DNA of 64,000 bases, taken from Nocardiopsis sp. FR4. Lineage in GTDB: Bacteria > Actinomycetota > Actinomycetes > Streptosporangiales > Streptosporangiaceae. Shown one piece after another: positions 25,493 to 34,447 of the stretch (position 1 is the first letter of the stretch; every line of letters starts with the position of its first letter). Both the position numbers and the translations under genes were made by a program. The stretch lies in assembly GCF_009830945.1 (NCBI RefSeq), contig NZ_VWVV01000033.1, positions 18,884 to 82,883 of the forward strand, given 5' to 3'. A model generated the notes under the pieces. That model was not told the origin of the DNA and ran no database searches. It was given only the letters and a program-made list of their open reading frames with translations.

Positions 25493-25496
<4 letters not shown>
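24435..25496 (-). CDS. asd: Aspartate-semialdehyde dehydrogenase
   Basis: 353 residues. It reduces aspartyl phosphate to aspartate semialdehyde with NADPH in lysine, threonine, methionine and diaminopimelate synthesis. The Rossmann start is LAVVGATGAVGTVMLDIL; the catalytic Cys is in ISNPNCTTLSM; the substrate region SSYQAASGAGQEG and the active His segment (GLPDLRVSATCVRVPV) follow. The ATG overlaps the lysC stop by 4 bp (ATGA), so it is the second gene of a lysC-asd operon, as in other actinobacteria. Confidence 0.95.
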
Positions 25497-26764
<1,268 letters not shown>

Positions 26765-26943
26765 GATCGATGCTCCTGAGGAGTTGGGATCAAGACAATG
26801 AAATGGAGTGTAGCCAGCGACGTCCTCGTCGACCCCGTCCAACCTGCGGCGGGAGGGCGTGGCGTCTTGACACACCAGCGCTCGGGCTTACCCGGTCAGA
26901 CGGAGGTTACTCATGTTTCGCCGAGATCAACGGCGAATGTGAG

Positions 26944-27543
26944 CTAGAACTCCAGGCTGCGGCGCCCCTCGAAGGCGCGGCCGAGGGTGACCTCGTCGGC
27001 GTACTCCAGGTCGCCGCCCACGGGCAGGCCGCTGGCCAGACGGGTCACCTTCAACCCCATGGGTTTGACCAGCCGCGCCAGATAGGTCGCGGTGGCCTCC
27101 CCCTCCAGGTTGGGGTCCGTGGCCAGGATCAGCTCCGTGACCTGGCCGTCGGCCAGACGGGTCATGAGTTCCTTGATGCGCAGGTCGTCGGGGCCCACAC
27201 CCTCGATGGGGCTGATGGCGCCGCCCAGGACGTGGTAGCGGCCCCGGAACTCGCGGGTGCGCTCGATGGCGACGACGTCCTTGGACTCCTCGACCACGCA
27301 GATGACGGCGGGGTCGCGGCGGGCGTCGCGGCAGATGCGGCAGCGCTCCTCCTCGGCGACGTTGCCGCAGACCTCGCAGAAGCGCACCTTCTCCTTGACC
27401 TCGACCAGCGCGTTGACGAGGCGTTTGACGTCCGCGTGCTCGGCGGACAGCAGGTGGAAGGCGATGCGCTGCGCACTTTTCGGACCGACGCCGGGCAGCC
27501 GCCCGAGCTCGTCGATCAGATTCTGCACCGCGCCTTCGTACAT
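26944..27543 (-). CDS. recR: Recombination protein RecR
   Basis: 199 residues, normal length. The N-terminal helix-hairpin-helix (LIDELGRLPGVGPKSAQRIAFHLL), a C4 zinc finger (CEVCGNVAEEERCRIC), a Toprim domain (ICVVEESKDVVAIE... LILATDPNLEGEATA) and the C-terminal tail are complete. RecR loads RecA with RecO/RecF at gaps. In most actinobacteria it follows dnaX and ebfC; here ebfC is 203 bp upstream but dnaX is about 4 kb away. Confidence 0.95.
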   Translation of the reverse strand: MYEGAVQNLIDELGRLPGVGPKSAQRIAFHLLSAEHADVKRLVNALVEVKEKVRFCEVCGNVAEEERCRICRDARRDPAVICVVEESKDVVAIERTREFRGRYHVLGGAISPIEGVGPDDLRIKELMTRLADGQVTELILATDPNLEGEATATYLARLVKPMGLKVTRLASGLPVGGDLEYADEVTLGRAFEGRRSLEF

Positions 27544-27746
27544 CGCCTACCCACCAGGTCGGACCGGTTGTCGGGGCGGTCCGTCTCCCCATGACCCCAC
27601 CGTATCCGCAGCGGCGACCCGCACGGTACACCGGTTCCGGAATCGGGACCGGCCCGGAGCGCCCCGGAGGGCGCCCGGACCGGCGGGTCCGCGACCGCGT
27701 GCCGCGCCGCGGGCGGCGGGGCCGGATGCGGGGAGGAGGCGTGGGT

Positions 27747-28097
27747 CTAGAAGCCGGGGAGGCCGCCGGGCATCCCGCCGCCCAGACCCTCGGCGAGCGG
27801 GCCCATCTTCTCCTGCTGGAGCCGCTCCACCTGAGCCTCGGCGTCGCGGATAGCCGCCAGGACCAGGTCGGCGACGGTCTGGGCGCTCTCCTCGGCATCG
27901 CTGGTGTCGATGGCCCGGGCGTCCACGGTGATGTCCTCCACCTGCCCGCGCCCGCTCAGTTTGACCTTGACCAGGCCCCCGCCGGAGGTGCCCTCGACCT
28001 CGGCCTCCTCCAGCGCCTGCTGGGCCTGCGCGAGCTGCTGCTGCATCTGCTGGGCCTGCTGGAGCAGGGCCTGCATGTCCATTCCGCCAGGGTTCAC
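27747..28097 (-). CDS. YbaB/EbfC nucleoid-associated protein
   Basis: 116 residues. The N-terminal Gln-rich coiled helix (MDMQALLQQAQQMQQQLAQAQQALEEAEVEG) and the strand block GGGLVKVKLSGRGQVEDITVD are the hallmark of EbfC, a dimeric DNA-binding protein. The Gly/Pro-rich C-terminal tail (GGGMPGGLPGF) is typical of actinobacteria. I use GTG 28097, with GAGGAG seven bases upstream, which overlaps the stop of the MerR gene (GTGA). The function in recombination with RecR is suggested by conserved pairing only. Confidence 0.9.
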   Translation of the reverse strand: MNPGGMDMQALLQQAQQMQQQLAQAQQALEEAEVEGTSGGGLVKVKLSGRGQVEDITVDARAIDTSDAEESAQTVADLVLAAIRDAEAQVERLQQEKMGPLAEGLGGGMPGGLPGF

Positions 28098-28570
28098 GGC
28101 CGTCTCCTCGCCGCACTCGTGGTGCTGGTTCTCGGTGTCGTGTCGCTGTTTCTGTGAGCGTAACCGGTCATCGGCACACGTGCGGGCGCCCCGGGAGGAG
28201 CGGCGTCGCGGGTACCGGTGCCGCGGGCGCCGGCATCGCGGATCACCGCGTCCAACGCGTCCCGGGTCCGCTCCATCTGACGGACGGCGTCGTCGACGCG
28301 CTCCCGCTCGGCCCGGAGCCAGTCCAGCAGGTCGGGCGCGGGGTCGCCGCGCTCCTGGGCGTACATGCACGGCAGGAGCTCGCGCACCGTGTCGCTGTTG
28401 AGGCCCGCCGAGAACAGGCACTGGATGCGATCGACCCGTTCGGGGGCCTCCTCCCCGTACTCGCGGTGCCCGCCCGCGGTGCGGGTCGAGGACAGCAGCC
28501 CCTGCTCCTCGTAGTAGCGCAGTGAACGGGTGCTGACCCCGGTCCGCCGCGACAGCTCACCGATGCGCAC
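28094..28570 (-). CDS. MerR-family regulator of the adjacent oxidoreductase
   Basis: 158 residues: MerR winged helix at the N-terminus (RIGELSRRTGVSTRSLRYYEEQGLLSSTRTAGGHREY), then a coiled dimerisation helix (LLDWLRAERERVDDAVRQMERTRDALDAVI) and a Thr/Arg-rich tail. The GTG start is the conserved position. It diverges from the old-yellow-enzyme gene, whose promoter has the long 20-bp spacer and central palindrome that MerR activators untwist, so self-contained control of that pair is very likely. Its stop overlaps the ebfC GTG, an odd coupling of a cargo gene to a core gene. Confidence 0.88.
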   Translation of the reverse strand: MRIGELSRRTGVSTRSLRYYEEQGLLSSTRTAGGHREYGEEAPERVDRIQCLFSAGLNSDTVRELLPCMYAQERGDPAPDLLDWLRAERERVDDAVRQMERTRDALDAVIRDAGARGTGTRDAAPPGAPARVPMTGYAHRNSDTTPRTSTTSAARRRP

Positions 28571-28600
28571 CGCACCTCCCGTGACGTGTACCACAAGGAC

Positions 28601-28632
28601 TTGAAACTGACATGGATGTCAGATTTTACGCT
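28601..28632 (+). promoter_or_regulatory. MerR-type promoter with central palindrome
   Basis: A -35 TTGAAA (28601-28606) and -10 TACGCT (28627-28632) are separated by 20 bp. The spacer contains the perfect palindrome CTGACATGGATGTCAG (28607-28622). This is the layout on which MerR proteins act. The ATG at 28639 lies 7 bp after the -10, so the mRNA is probably leaderless. Confidence 0.75.
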
Positions 28633-28638
28633 CGGCCC

Positions 28639-29793
28639 ATGAACACGACAAGCACCGCGTACACCGCCTCCACCGCACCGGCGAACGTCCTGCTCGACGG
28701 CTACGCCCTGCCCGCCCTGACCCTGCCCAACCGGGTCGTCATGGCCCCCCTGACCCGCCTGCGCGCGGACCGCCGGGCCGTCCCCCAGCCGGTGATGGCC
28801 GAGTACTACGCCCAACGCGCCGGGGCCGGACTGATCATCTCCGAGGGCATCGCCCCGAGCGTGGCCGGACAGCAGCACCTCACCCAGCCCGGGCTGTTCA
28901 CCGAGGAGCAGGTCGCGGCCTGGCGCCGGGTCACCCGCGCCGTGCACGCCGCGGGAGGCCGGATCTTCGCCCAGATCATGCACGCCGGACGCAACAGCCA
29001 CCCGGCCAACCGGCTGGACGGCAGTACGCCCCTGGCTCCCTCGGCGGTACGCGCCCCCGGACTGCTGCACACCCTCGACCGCAAGGTGGAGACCGTGCTC
29101 CCGCGCGCGATGACCCTCGCCGAGGTCCGCCAGGCGGTCGCCGACCACGCCGACGCGGCGCGCGCCGCGCTGCGGGCGGGCTTCGACGGGGTGGAGGTCC
29201 ACGGCGCCAACAGCTACCTGCCGCACCAGTTCCTCGCCGACAACACCAACCTGCGCACGGACCGCTACGGCGGCGACGCGGTCGGGCGGATCCGGTTCGC
29301 CGTCGAGGTCACCGAGGCGGTGGCCGACGCGGTCGGCGCCGAGAGGGTGGGGCTGCGCATCGCACCGGGCAACCCGGAGGGCGGGATGGTCGAGCGCGAC
29401 CCGGCGCCCGTCTACCGGCGGCTGCTGGCCGCGCTGGACCCGCTGGGCCTGGCCTACCTGCACGTGACCGACAATCCGGTCTACCCGGCCCTGGCGGATC
29501 TGCGCCCGCGCTGGAGCGGAACCCTGGTCGGCAACACCGGCGAGCACGAGGAGACCACCCCCCTGACCGCCGCCCGGCTGGTGTCGGACGGCCTCGCGGA
29601 CCTGGTGTCGGTGGGGCGCCCCTACATCTCCAACCCGGACGCGGTCGAGCGGATCGCCGCCGGGGTGCCGTGGGCGCCGATCCGCGAGCGGAACTTCCAC
29701 TACACCTCCGGCCCCCGGGGCTACGTGGACTACCCGCGCCACGACGCCCCGGACGGGGCCCGTGACCAGGAAGAAGGCCAACGGTGCCGTTAA
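28639..29793 (+). CDS. Old-yellow-enzyme-family NADH:flavin oxidoreductase
   Basis: 384 residues, an FMN-dependent TIM barrel. Family segments: LPNRVVMAPLTRLRA, QIMHAGRNSHPAN, the catalytic HGANSYLPHQFLADNTNLRTDRYGG region (His-x-x-Asn pair) and the FMN-phosphate loop near LVGNTGEH...LVSVGRPYISNPD. OYE enzymes reduce activated C=C bonds, nitro compounds or electrophiles. MerR control suggests induction by electrophile or oxidative stress. The ATG at 28639 is preferred because the in-frame ATG at 28612 lies inside the promoter. Confidence 0.92.
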   Translation: MNTTSTAYTASTAPANVLLDGYALPALTLPNRVVMAPLTRLRADRRAVPQPVMAEYYAQRAGAGLIISEGIAPSVAGQQHLTQPGLFTEEQVAAWRRVTRAVHAAGGRIFAQIMHAGRNSHPANRLDGSTPLAPSAVRAPGLLHTLDRKVETVLPRAMTLAEVRQAVADHADAARAALRAGFDGVEVHGANSYLPHQFLADNTNLRTDRYGGDAVGRIRFAVEVTEAVADAVGAERVGLRIAPGNPEGGMVERDPAPVYRRLLAALDPLGLAYLHVTDNPVYPALADLRPRWSGTLVGNTGEHEETTPLTAARLVSDGLADLVSVGRPYISNPDAVERIAAGVPWAPIRERNFHYTSGPRGYVDYPRHDAPDGARDQEEGQRCR

Positions 29794-29892
29794 CGTCGCT
29801 CTCGGTTGAAATGGTGTTCCGCGGGGCACAAAAGTCCCGGTAGTGCCCTCGGGTGCTGCCGCAACCGCTGAGAGCCACGGGGGACTGAGGAC

Positions 29893-31053
29893 GTGTTGAC
29901 CGCCAGAGAGCGCCACTCGGCGCTGGTCGAGGCGATGATCGCGGACGGCACACTAACCGACGCCGCCCTCATCACCACGTTCCGCTCGGTCCCCCGGCAC
30001 CGCTTCATCCCCGAGACCGGTGCGCTGACCTCCTACGGAACCGCCCTCAACGCCAACAGCAACCCGGAGCGGTGGCTCGCGGCCATCTACGCCGACAACG
30101 CCATCGTCACCCAGGTCGAGGCCCCCGGCGCCCTCGGCCACCGCTCCCCCGAGCCCCGGGCCGAGGCGGCCCGGGCGGAGGGCGTGACCTCGTGCAGCTC
30201 GGCTCCCACGGTCCTGGCCCGGCTGCTGGAGTTGGCCGACCTGGCCAACGGACAGCGGGTACTGGAGGTGGGCACCGGCACCGGGTGGAACACGGCGCTG
30301 CTGGCGCACCGGCTGGGCGACGGGGCCGTCACCTCGCTGGAGATCGAACCCCACGTGGCCGGTGCCGCCCGGGAGGCCCTCCGCACGGAGGGCTACTCCC
30401 CCGCGGTGCACGTGGCCGACGGGTACGGGGGCTATCCGCCCGACGCGCCCTACGACCGGGTCGTCTCCGCCTGCGGGCTGCGGCGGCTGCCGCCCGCGTG
30501 GCTGGAGCAGCTGCGCCCGGACGGCCTGGTGGTCTGCCCGTGGGGGCTGCTGGAGGGCGCCGGGGTGCTCGCGCGCCTGGAGTGCCCCGGGGACGGTTCG
30601 GCGCGGGGCGGCTTCCACGGCGGGGTGGGGTTCGTGCCGCTGCGCGTGCCCGGCCGGACGACCGAGCCGGTGCGCGACGCGGGGCAGCAGCCCGACGAGT
30701 ACCGGCTCACCCAGGAGGACCCGGTGGCGCCGCTGCTGGCCTTCCCGTCGGCCTTCGCGCTGTCGGTCATGGTCCCGGACTGGCGGGTGCGGCGGCGGTG
30801 GATCGGAACCGGTTCGGGCGTGTGGGTGTGCGACGCGGAGGGCCTCTCCTGGGTGCGCGTGTACCCCTACGGCACCTCGTGGATGATCGAGCAGGGCGGT
30901 CCCCGCAGCATCTGGGACGAGTTCGAGGAGGCCCTGCGCCTGTGGGGGGAGCTGGGCGAGCCGCAGCCGGACCGGTTCGGGCTGTCGGTGGAGCCCGACG
31001 GCGCGCACCGGGTGTGGCTGGACTCCCCCGACGGCCGGAACTGGCCGGTGTGA
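29893..31053 (+). CDS. PIMT-like methyltransferase, second copy
   Basis: 386 residues, same architecture as the graspetide methyltransferase at 3179-4357: SAM motif RVLEVGTGTGWNTALLAHRLG near residue 122, preceded by TSCSSAPTVLARLLELAD, then YSPAVHVADGYGGYPPDAPYDRVV, and a long C-terminal extension. Overall similarity to the first copy is clear but moderate. No precursor peptide or ATP-grasp gene is adjacent. It may repair isoaspartate in proteins, or act on a peptide encoded elsewhere. GTG start with a G-rich ribosome site. Its neighbours are cargo-type genes inserted between dnaX and ebfC. Confidence 0.85.
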   Translation: MLTARERHSALVEAMIADGTLTDAALITTFRSVPRHRFIPETGALTSYGTALNANSNPERWLAAIYADNAIVTQVEAPGALGHRSPEPRAEAARAEGVTSCSSAPTVLARLLELADLANGQRVLEVGTGTGWNTALLAHRLGDGAVTSLEIEPHVAGAAREALRTEGYSPAVHVADGYGGYPPDAPYDRVVSACGLRRLPPAWLEQLRPDGLVVCPWGLLEGAGVLARLECPGDGSARGGFHGGVGFVPLRVPGRTTEPVRDAGQQPDEYRLTQEDPVAPLLAFPSAFALSVMVPDWRVRRRWIGTGSGVWVCDAEGLSWVRVYPYGTSWMIEQGGPRSIWDEFEEALRLWGELGEPQPDRFGLSVEPDGAHRVWLDSPDGRNWPV

Positions 31054-31089
31054 GCACCGGCGGCCCCGGCCGGGGCCGCCGCCGCGGGC

Positions 31090-31293
31090 TCACTTCGCCT
31101 TGTCGGCGCTTTCCGTGCTCTCGGTCTCGGGGGCGTTGCGCTCCCGCAGCTTGCGCAGGAGGTCCTGTTTGCGCTGTACGGCGTCAGCGCTGGGACCACC
31201 CTTCATGCCGCCCTTGCCCCCGCGGAGCGCGGAGCGGGAGACTGTGGTGCGCTGTCCGCCCATGCCGAGAAGGTTGTCGCTGTTCCTGGCCAC
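31090..31293 (-). CDS. DUF6243-type small basic protein
   Basis: 67 residues: ARNSDNLLGMGGQRTTVSRSALRGGKGG... DAVQRKQDLLRKLRER... The N-terminal N-N/D-L-L-G-x-G-G-Q-R and S-R-x-A-L-R-G pattern, and the C-terminal helix ending K-L-R-E-R, match small actinomycete proteins assigned to DUF6243. A textbook ribosome site (AAAGGAGGT) precedes the GTG at 31291-31293, which fixes the start. Basic and glycine-rich, perhaps nucleic-acid binding; the role is unknown. It diverges from the TetR gene and its promoter may be under the same operator. Confidence 0.75.
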   Translation of the reverse strand: MARNSDNLLGMGGQRTTVSRSALRGGKGGMKGGPSADAVQRKQDLLRKLRERNAPETESTESADKAK

Positions 31294-31369
31294 GCGGACC
31301 TCCTTTCCCTCCGGGCGGGCCAGCCGGGCCCCGCCGCGATCAAACCTGACCTCCGAAGGATACCCCTCG

Positions 31370-31386
31370 CAAGACGATACGTCTCG
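31370..31386. promoter_or_regulatory. TetR operator in front of its own gene
   Basis: CAAGACG-ATA-CGTCTCG, an imperfect palindrome 29 bp before the TetR start. Read on the minus strand it matches the operator at 53114-53138 at 16 of 17 bases. Confidence 0.7.
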
Positions 31387-31414
31387 TCCTTTTTCAGCGG
31401 CTACCGTGACAGGT

Positions 31415-32056
31415 ATGGCACAGAGCACCGCACAGGAAGAGACCCGGGCCCGCCGCGGCCCCAACCCCCGGCGCCGCAGCGAGCGCGCGCGGCGCGCCGT
31501 CCTGGACGCCGCCGCCGAACTGCTCGGCGAGGTCGGCTACGCCAGGCTGACGGTGGAGGCGATCGCCGCCCGGGCGGGCGTCGGCAAGCAGACGATCTAC
31601 CGCTGGTGGCCCTCCAAGGCCGCGGTGGTCTTCGACGTGTTCACGGCGCTGACCGGATCGGCCGCCGGGGAGCCCTTCCCCGACACCGGCGACCTGACCG
31701 CGGACCTGCGGACGGTGCTGCGCGCCACGGTGGACGAGTTCGCCGTCCCGGCGATGGACCGGACCATGCGGGCGTTCACCGCCGAGATGCAGGGCGACCC
31801 GGACCTGGCCGAGGCCGTGAACGAGCGGTTGGTCCGGCCCAACACCGAGGCGCTCAAGGACCGTCTGCGCTCGGCCGCGGCCGCGGGCGAACTGGACCCG
31901 GAGGCCGACCTGGAACTGGCCGCGGACCTGATCAACGGGGCTCTCCACCACCGCTGGCTGCTGCGCACCGCGCCGCTGACCCACGCGTACGCGGACGCGC
32001 TGGTGGACACGGTGCTGCGGGCCCTGCGTCCCCGGAACCGGAAGGCCCGGGACTAA
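31415..32056 (+). CDS. TetR-family repressor
   Basis: 213 residues. The HTH is RAVLDAAAELLGEVGYARLTVEAIAARAGVGKQTIYRWWPSKAAVVFDVF; the C-terminal domain is of the TetR_C_11/C_33 type (LTADLRTVLRATVDEFAVPAMDRTMRAFTAEMQGDPDLAEAV...). An operator-like palindrome sits just upstream, so it probably represses itself. A near-identical, more perfect palindrome overlaps the promoter of the ABC-F gene at 53371, making that cassette the best candidate target. Inducer unknown. It converges with dnaX, the stops being 4 bp apart in overlap. Confidence 0.9.
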   Translation: MAQSTAQEETRARRGPNPRRRSERARRAVLDAAAELLGEVGYARLTVEAIAARAGVGKQTIYRWWPSKAAVVFDVFTALTGSAAGEPFPDTGDLTADLRTVLRATVDEFAVPAMDRTMRAFTAEMQGDPDLAEAVNERLVRPNTEALKDRLRSAAAAGELDPEADLELAADLINGALHHRWLLRTAPLTHAYADALVDTVLRALRPRNRKARD

Positions 32057-34143
32057 AGCGAGGGGTCCTGCGCCTCGTGCTCGATCTCCTCGATCATCCG
32101 GCCCCCGAGGACCGACTCGACGAGCGAGGCGCCGCTCCCCGTGGGCACGGCGGGCTCCGAGGGGGCCCCGGTGCCGGCCGGAGGCTCCGGCCGGGACGGG
32201 GCGGGCTCGGGTGCCGGAGGCGCGGCCGGAGCGGGCGCGGGGTCGGAGTGCTCCGGGGGCGGGGCCGCGGCGGCGTCCTCGTAGGGGTCGGGCGGCGGCT
32301 CCTGCAGACCGGTGACGATCCGGTCCGGCGGCGGTCCGGCGGGGGCCGCGGGCTCCGCGGCGGGCTCGGGCGCGTCGGCCTGTGCCGGCCGGGGCTCGGG
32401 TTCGGGCGCCGCGGGCCCGGGGGCGTCCCACCCGGCGGGCTCGGCCGCCTGGGGCGCGGGCTCGCGCCTGCGCGCGGGCGAGGGGGCCGCCGCGGAACCC
32501 GCGGCGGCGACGCGCGCCTCGATTCCGAGCACCTGCTGGATCGCGGCGGCGACCACCTGGTCGCTGCCGCTGTTGCTGAACCCCTTGGCCTCGTTGGGCC
32601 GGGAGAAGCCGAGCAGGACGGCGTTGCCCTCCACCGCCACGGGACGGACGTCGCTGCCGCTCAGCACCATCCAGGTGAACCGGCGGCGGCCCTTGACCGC
32701 TTCCAGGATCTGGTTCCAGGCGCCCTGCACCCGGCCCAGGTCGAGGGCGCCTCCGGCCTGCGCGGGCGCCGCTCCCCGCACGGGCGCTCCGGCGGCGGGG
32801 GGCGGGGCGTCCCAGCCCTCGGGCTCGGAGCGCCGCTCGGCGGGCGCCGGTGCGGGCGGGGAGTCGGGGCGCGGGGCGGGTTCGCGCCGGAGGGCGGGGG
32901 CCGGGGCCGCGGCGGCCCGGACGGGCTCGGCCGGGCCGGACGGGGGCGCGGCCGGAGGGGCGGCGGGCGCCACCGCGCCGGAGGCGACCTGGCGTTCCAG
33001 CTGCTCCAGGCGGGCCAGCAGGGCCGCACCCTGGTTTCCGTCGGTTCCCGGCAGCAGGATCCGGGAGCACATGAGCTCCAGCATCATCCGGGGCGCGGTG
33101 GACCCGCGCATCTCGGTGAGCCCCTGGTTGAGGATGTCGGCGGCGCGGGAGAGCTCGGCCGGGCCCAGGCGGCCGGCCTGTCCCCGCATCTGCTCGGCGG
33201 CCTCGGCGGCCACGTTGACCAGGCCCTTGTCCAGGGCGTCGGGGACGGCGGCCAGCACGACGAGGTCGCGGAAGCGCTCCAGCAGGTCGGTGGTGAACCG
33301 GCGCGGGTCCTGTCCGCCCTCCACCACGCGGTCGATCAGGCCGAACACCGCGGCGCCGTCGCGGGCGCCGAGCGCGTCGACCATCTCGCCCAGCAGGCTG
33401 GAGTCGGTGTAGCCCAGCAGCGAGACGGCGCCCTCACGGGTGATGCCGCCCTCGTCGGAACCGGCGATGAGCTGGTCCAGCACCGAGAGCGTGTCCCGCG
33501 CCGAGCCCGCGCCCGCGCGCACGACCAGCGGCAGCGCGGCCGGGTCGTAGGGGACCCCCTCCTCCTTGAGCAGGTCCTCCATGAGCTCCCTGAGGGTGCT
33601 CGGCGGGATGAGGCGGAAGGGGTAGTGGTGGGTCCGTGAGCGGATCGTGCCGATGACCTTCTCGGGCTCGGTGGTGGCGAACACGAACTTCAGGTGCGGC
33701 GGGGGTTCCTCCACCAGCTTGAGGAGCGCGTTGAAACCCTCACGGGTCACCATGTGCGCCTCGTCGATGATGTAGATCTTGTAGCGCGAGCTGACCGGGG
33801 AGAAGAAGGCGCGTTCGCGCAGGTCGCGGGCGTCGTCCACACCACCGTGGGAGGCGGCGTCGATCTCGATGACGTCGATGCTGCCGCCGCCGTCGGGGGC
33901 CAGCGCCACGCACGAGTCGCAGGCGCCGCACGGGTCGGGGGTGGGGCCCTCGGCGCAGTTGAGCGAGCGGGCCAGGATGCGGGCGCTGGTGGTCTTGCCG
34001 CAGCCGCGCGGCCCGCTGAACAGGTAGGCGTGGTTGATCCGTCCGCTGCGCAGCGCCTGGCGCAGCGGGTCGGTCACGTGCTCCTGGCCGCGCACCTCCC
34101 CGAACGTCGCGGGCCGGTACTTGCGGTACAGCGCGATGCTCAC
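32053..34143 (-). CDS. dnaX: DNA polymerase III subunits gamma and tau
   Basis: 696 residues. The clamp-loader AAA+ domain has Walker A GPRGCGKTTSA, a C4 zinc module (CAEGPTPDPCGACDSC), DEAH in YIIDEAHMV and the sensor SARDTLSVLDQL. A Pro/Ala/Glu-rich linker of about 300 residues and a domain that binds the polymerase (VQGAWNQILEAVKGRRRFTWMVLSG) follow, with a second disordered tail. It opens and loads the beta clamp. Whether a shorter gamma form is made cannot be told. SRP RNA lies just upstream, as usual in actinobacteria; ebfC/recR are displaced by about 4 kb. Confidence 0.95.
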   Translation of the reverse strand: MSIALYRKYRPATFGEVRGQEHVTDPLRQALRSGRINHAYLFSGPRGCGKTTSARILARSLNCAEGPTPDPCGACDSCVALAPDGGGSIDVIEIDAASHGGVDDARDLRERAFFSPVSSRYKIYIIDEAHMVTREGFNALLKLVEEPPPHLKFVFATTEPEKVIGTIRSRTHHYPFRLIPPSTLRELMEDLLKEEGVPYDPAALPLVVRAGAGSARDTLSVLDQLIAGSDEGGITREGAVSLLGYTDSSLLGEMVDALGARDGAAVFGLIDRVVEGGQDPRRFTTDLLERFRDLVVLAAVPDALDKGLVNVAAEAAEQMRGQAGRLGPAELSRAADILNQGLTEMRGSTAPRMMLELMCSRILLPGTDGNQGAALLARLEQLERQVASGAVAPAAPPAAPPSGPAEPVRAAAAPAPALRREPAPRPDSPPAPAPAERRSEPEGWDAPPPAAGAPVRGAAPAQAGGALDLGRVQGAWNQILEAVKGRRRFTWMVLSGSDVRPVAVEGNAVLLGFSRPNEAKGFSNSGSDQVVAAAIQQVLGIEARVAAAGSAAAPSPARRREPAPQAAEPAGWDAPGPAAPEPEPRPAQADAPEPAAEPAAPAGPPPDRIVTGLQEPPPDPYEDAAAAPPPEHSDPAPAPAAPPAPEPAPSRPEPPAGTGAPSEPAVPTGSGASLVESVLGGRMIEEIEHEAQDPSL

Positions 34144-34254
34144 GGTGTGATCACTCCCCTGGTCCCTGCCACGTGTCCATTCAACCCGCGGGCGGTGACA
34201 GCTCGCGACGGTTGGCGCAGACCGGGAGGGGTTCGACCGGGCCGGAGAAAGAGA

Positions 34255-34352
34255 AAGGACCCCCCGCGCACCCGCCAGAGCCTACTTATCCTTGCTGCCT
34301 TCCGGCCCTGGGGAGGTTCATAGGGTGACGCCGCACGAGGGGTCTGCACCCG
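34255..34352 (-). ncRNA. ffs: Signal recognition particle RNA, small bacterial type
   Basis: The minus strand contains the conserved domain IV core CCAGGGCCGGAAGGCAGCAA followed by GGATAAG, flanked by GAACCTCCC and closed by pairing of GCAGACCCC with GGGGTCC toward the ends. About 98 nt, the standard size of 4.5S-type RNA. It binds Ffh to target membrane proteins. Position immediately upstream of dnaX is the usual actinobacterial location. Ends are approximate. Confidence 0.92.
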
Positions 34353-34447
34353 AGTGTATCCGACCCCGGGACCGCTCGGGCAACCCGTCGGCGCCCTGTC
34401 CGGCAACCGGCGAAACCGACTGCTTGGACAAGCCGCGCACCTTCGAC

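Noticed and set aside
28612..28638. ATG 28612 as the start of the OYE gene
   Set aside because: It lies inside the MerR palindrome between -35 and -10, so it cannot be in the mRNA.
32312..33639. Long plus-strand open frames opposite dnaX
   Set aside because: They are antisense shadows produced by high G+C at third positions; dnaX has all catalytic motifs in the minus frame.
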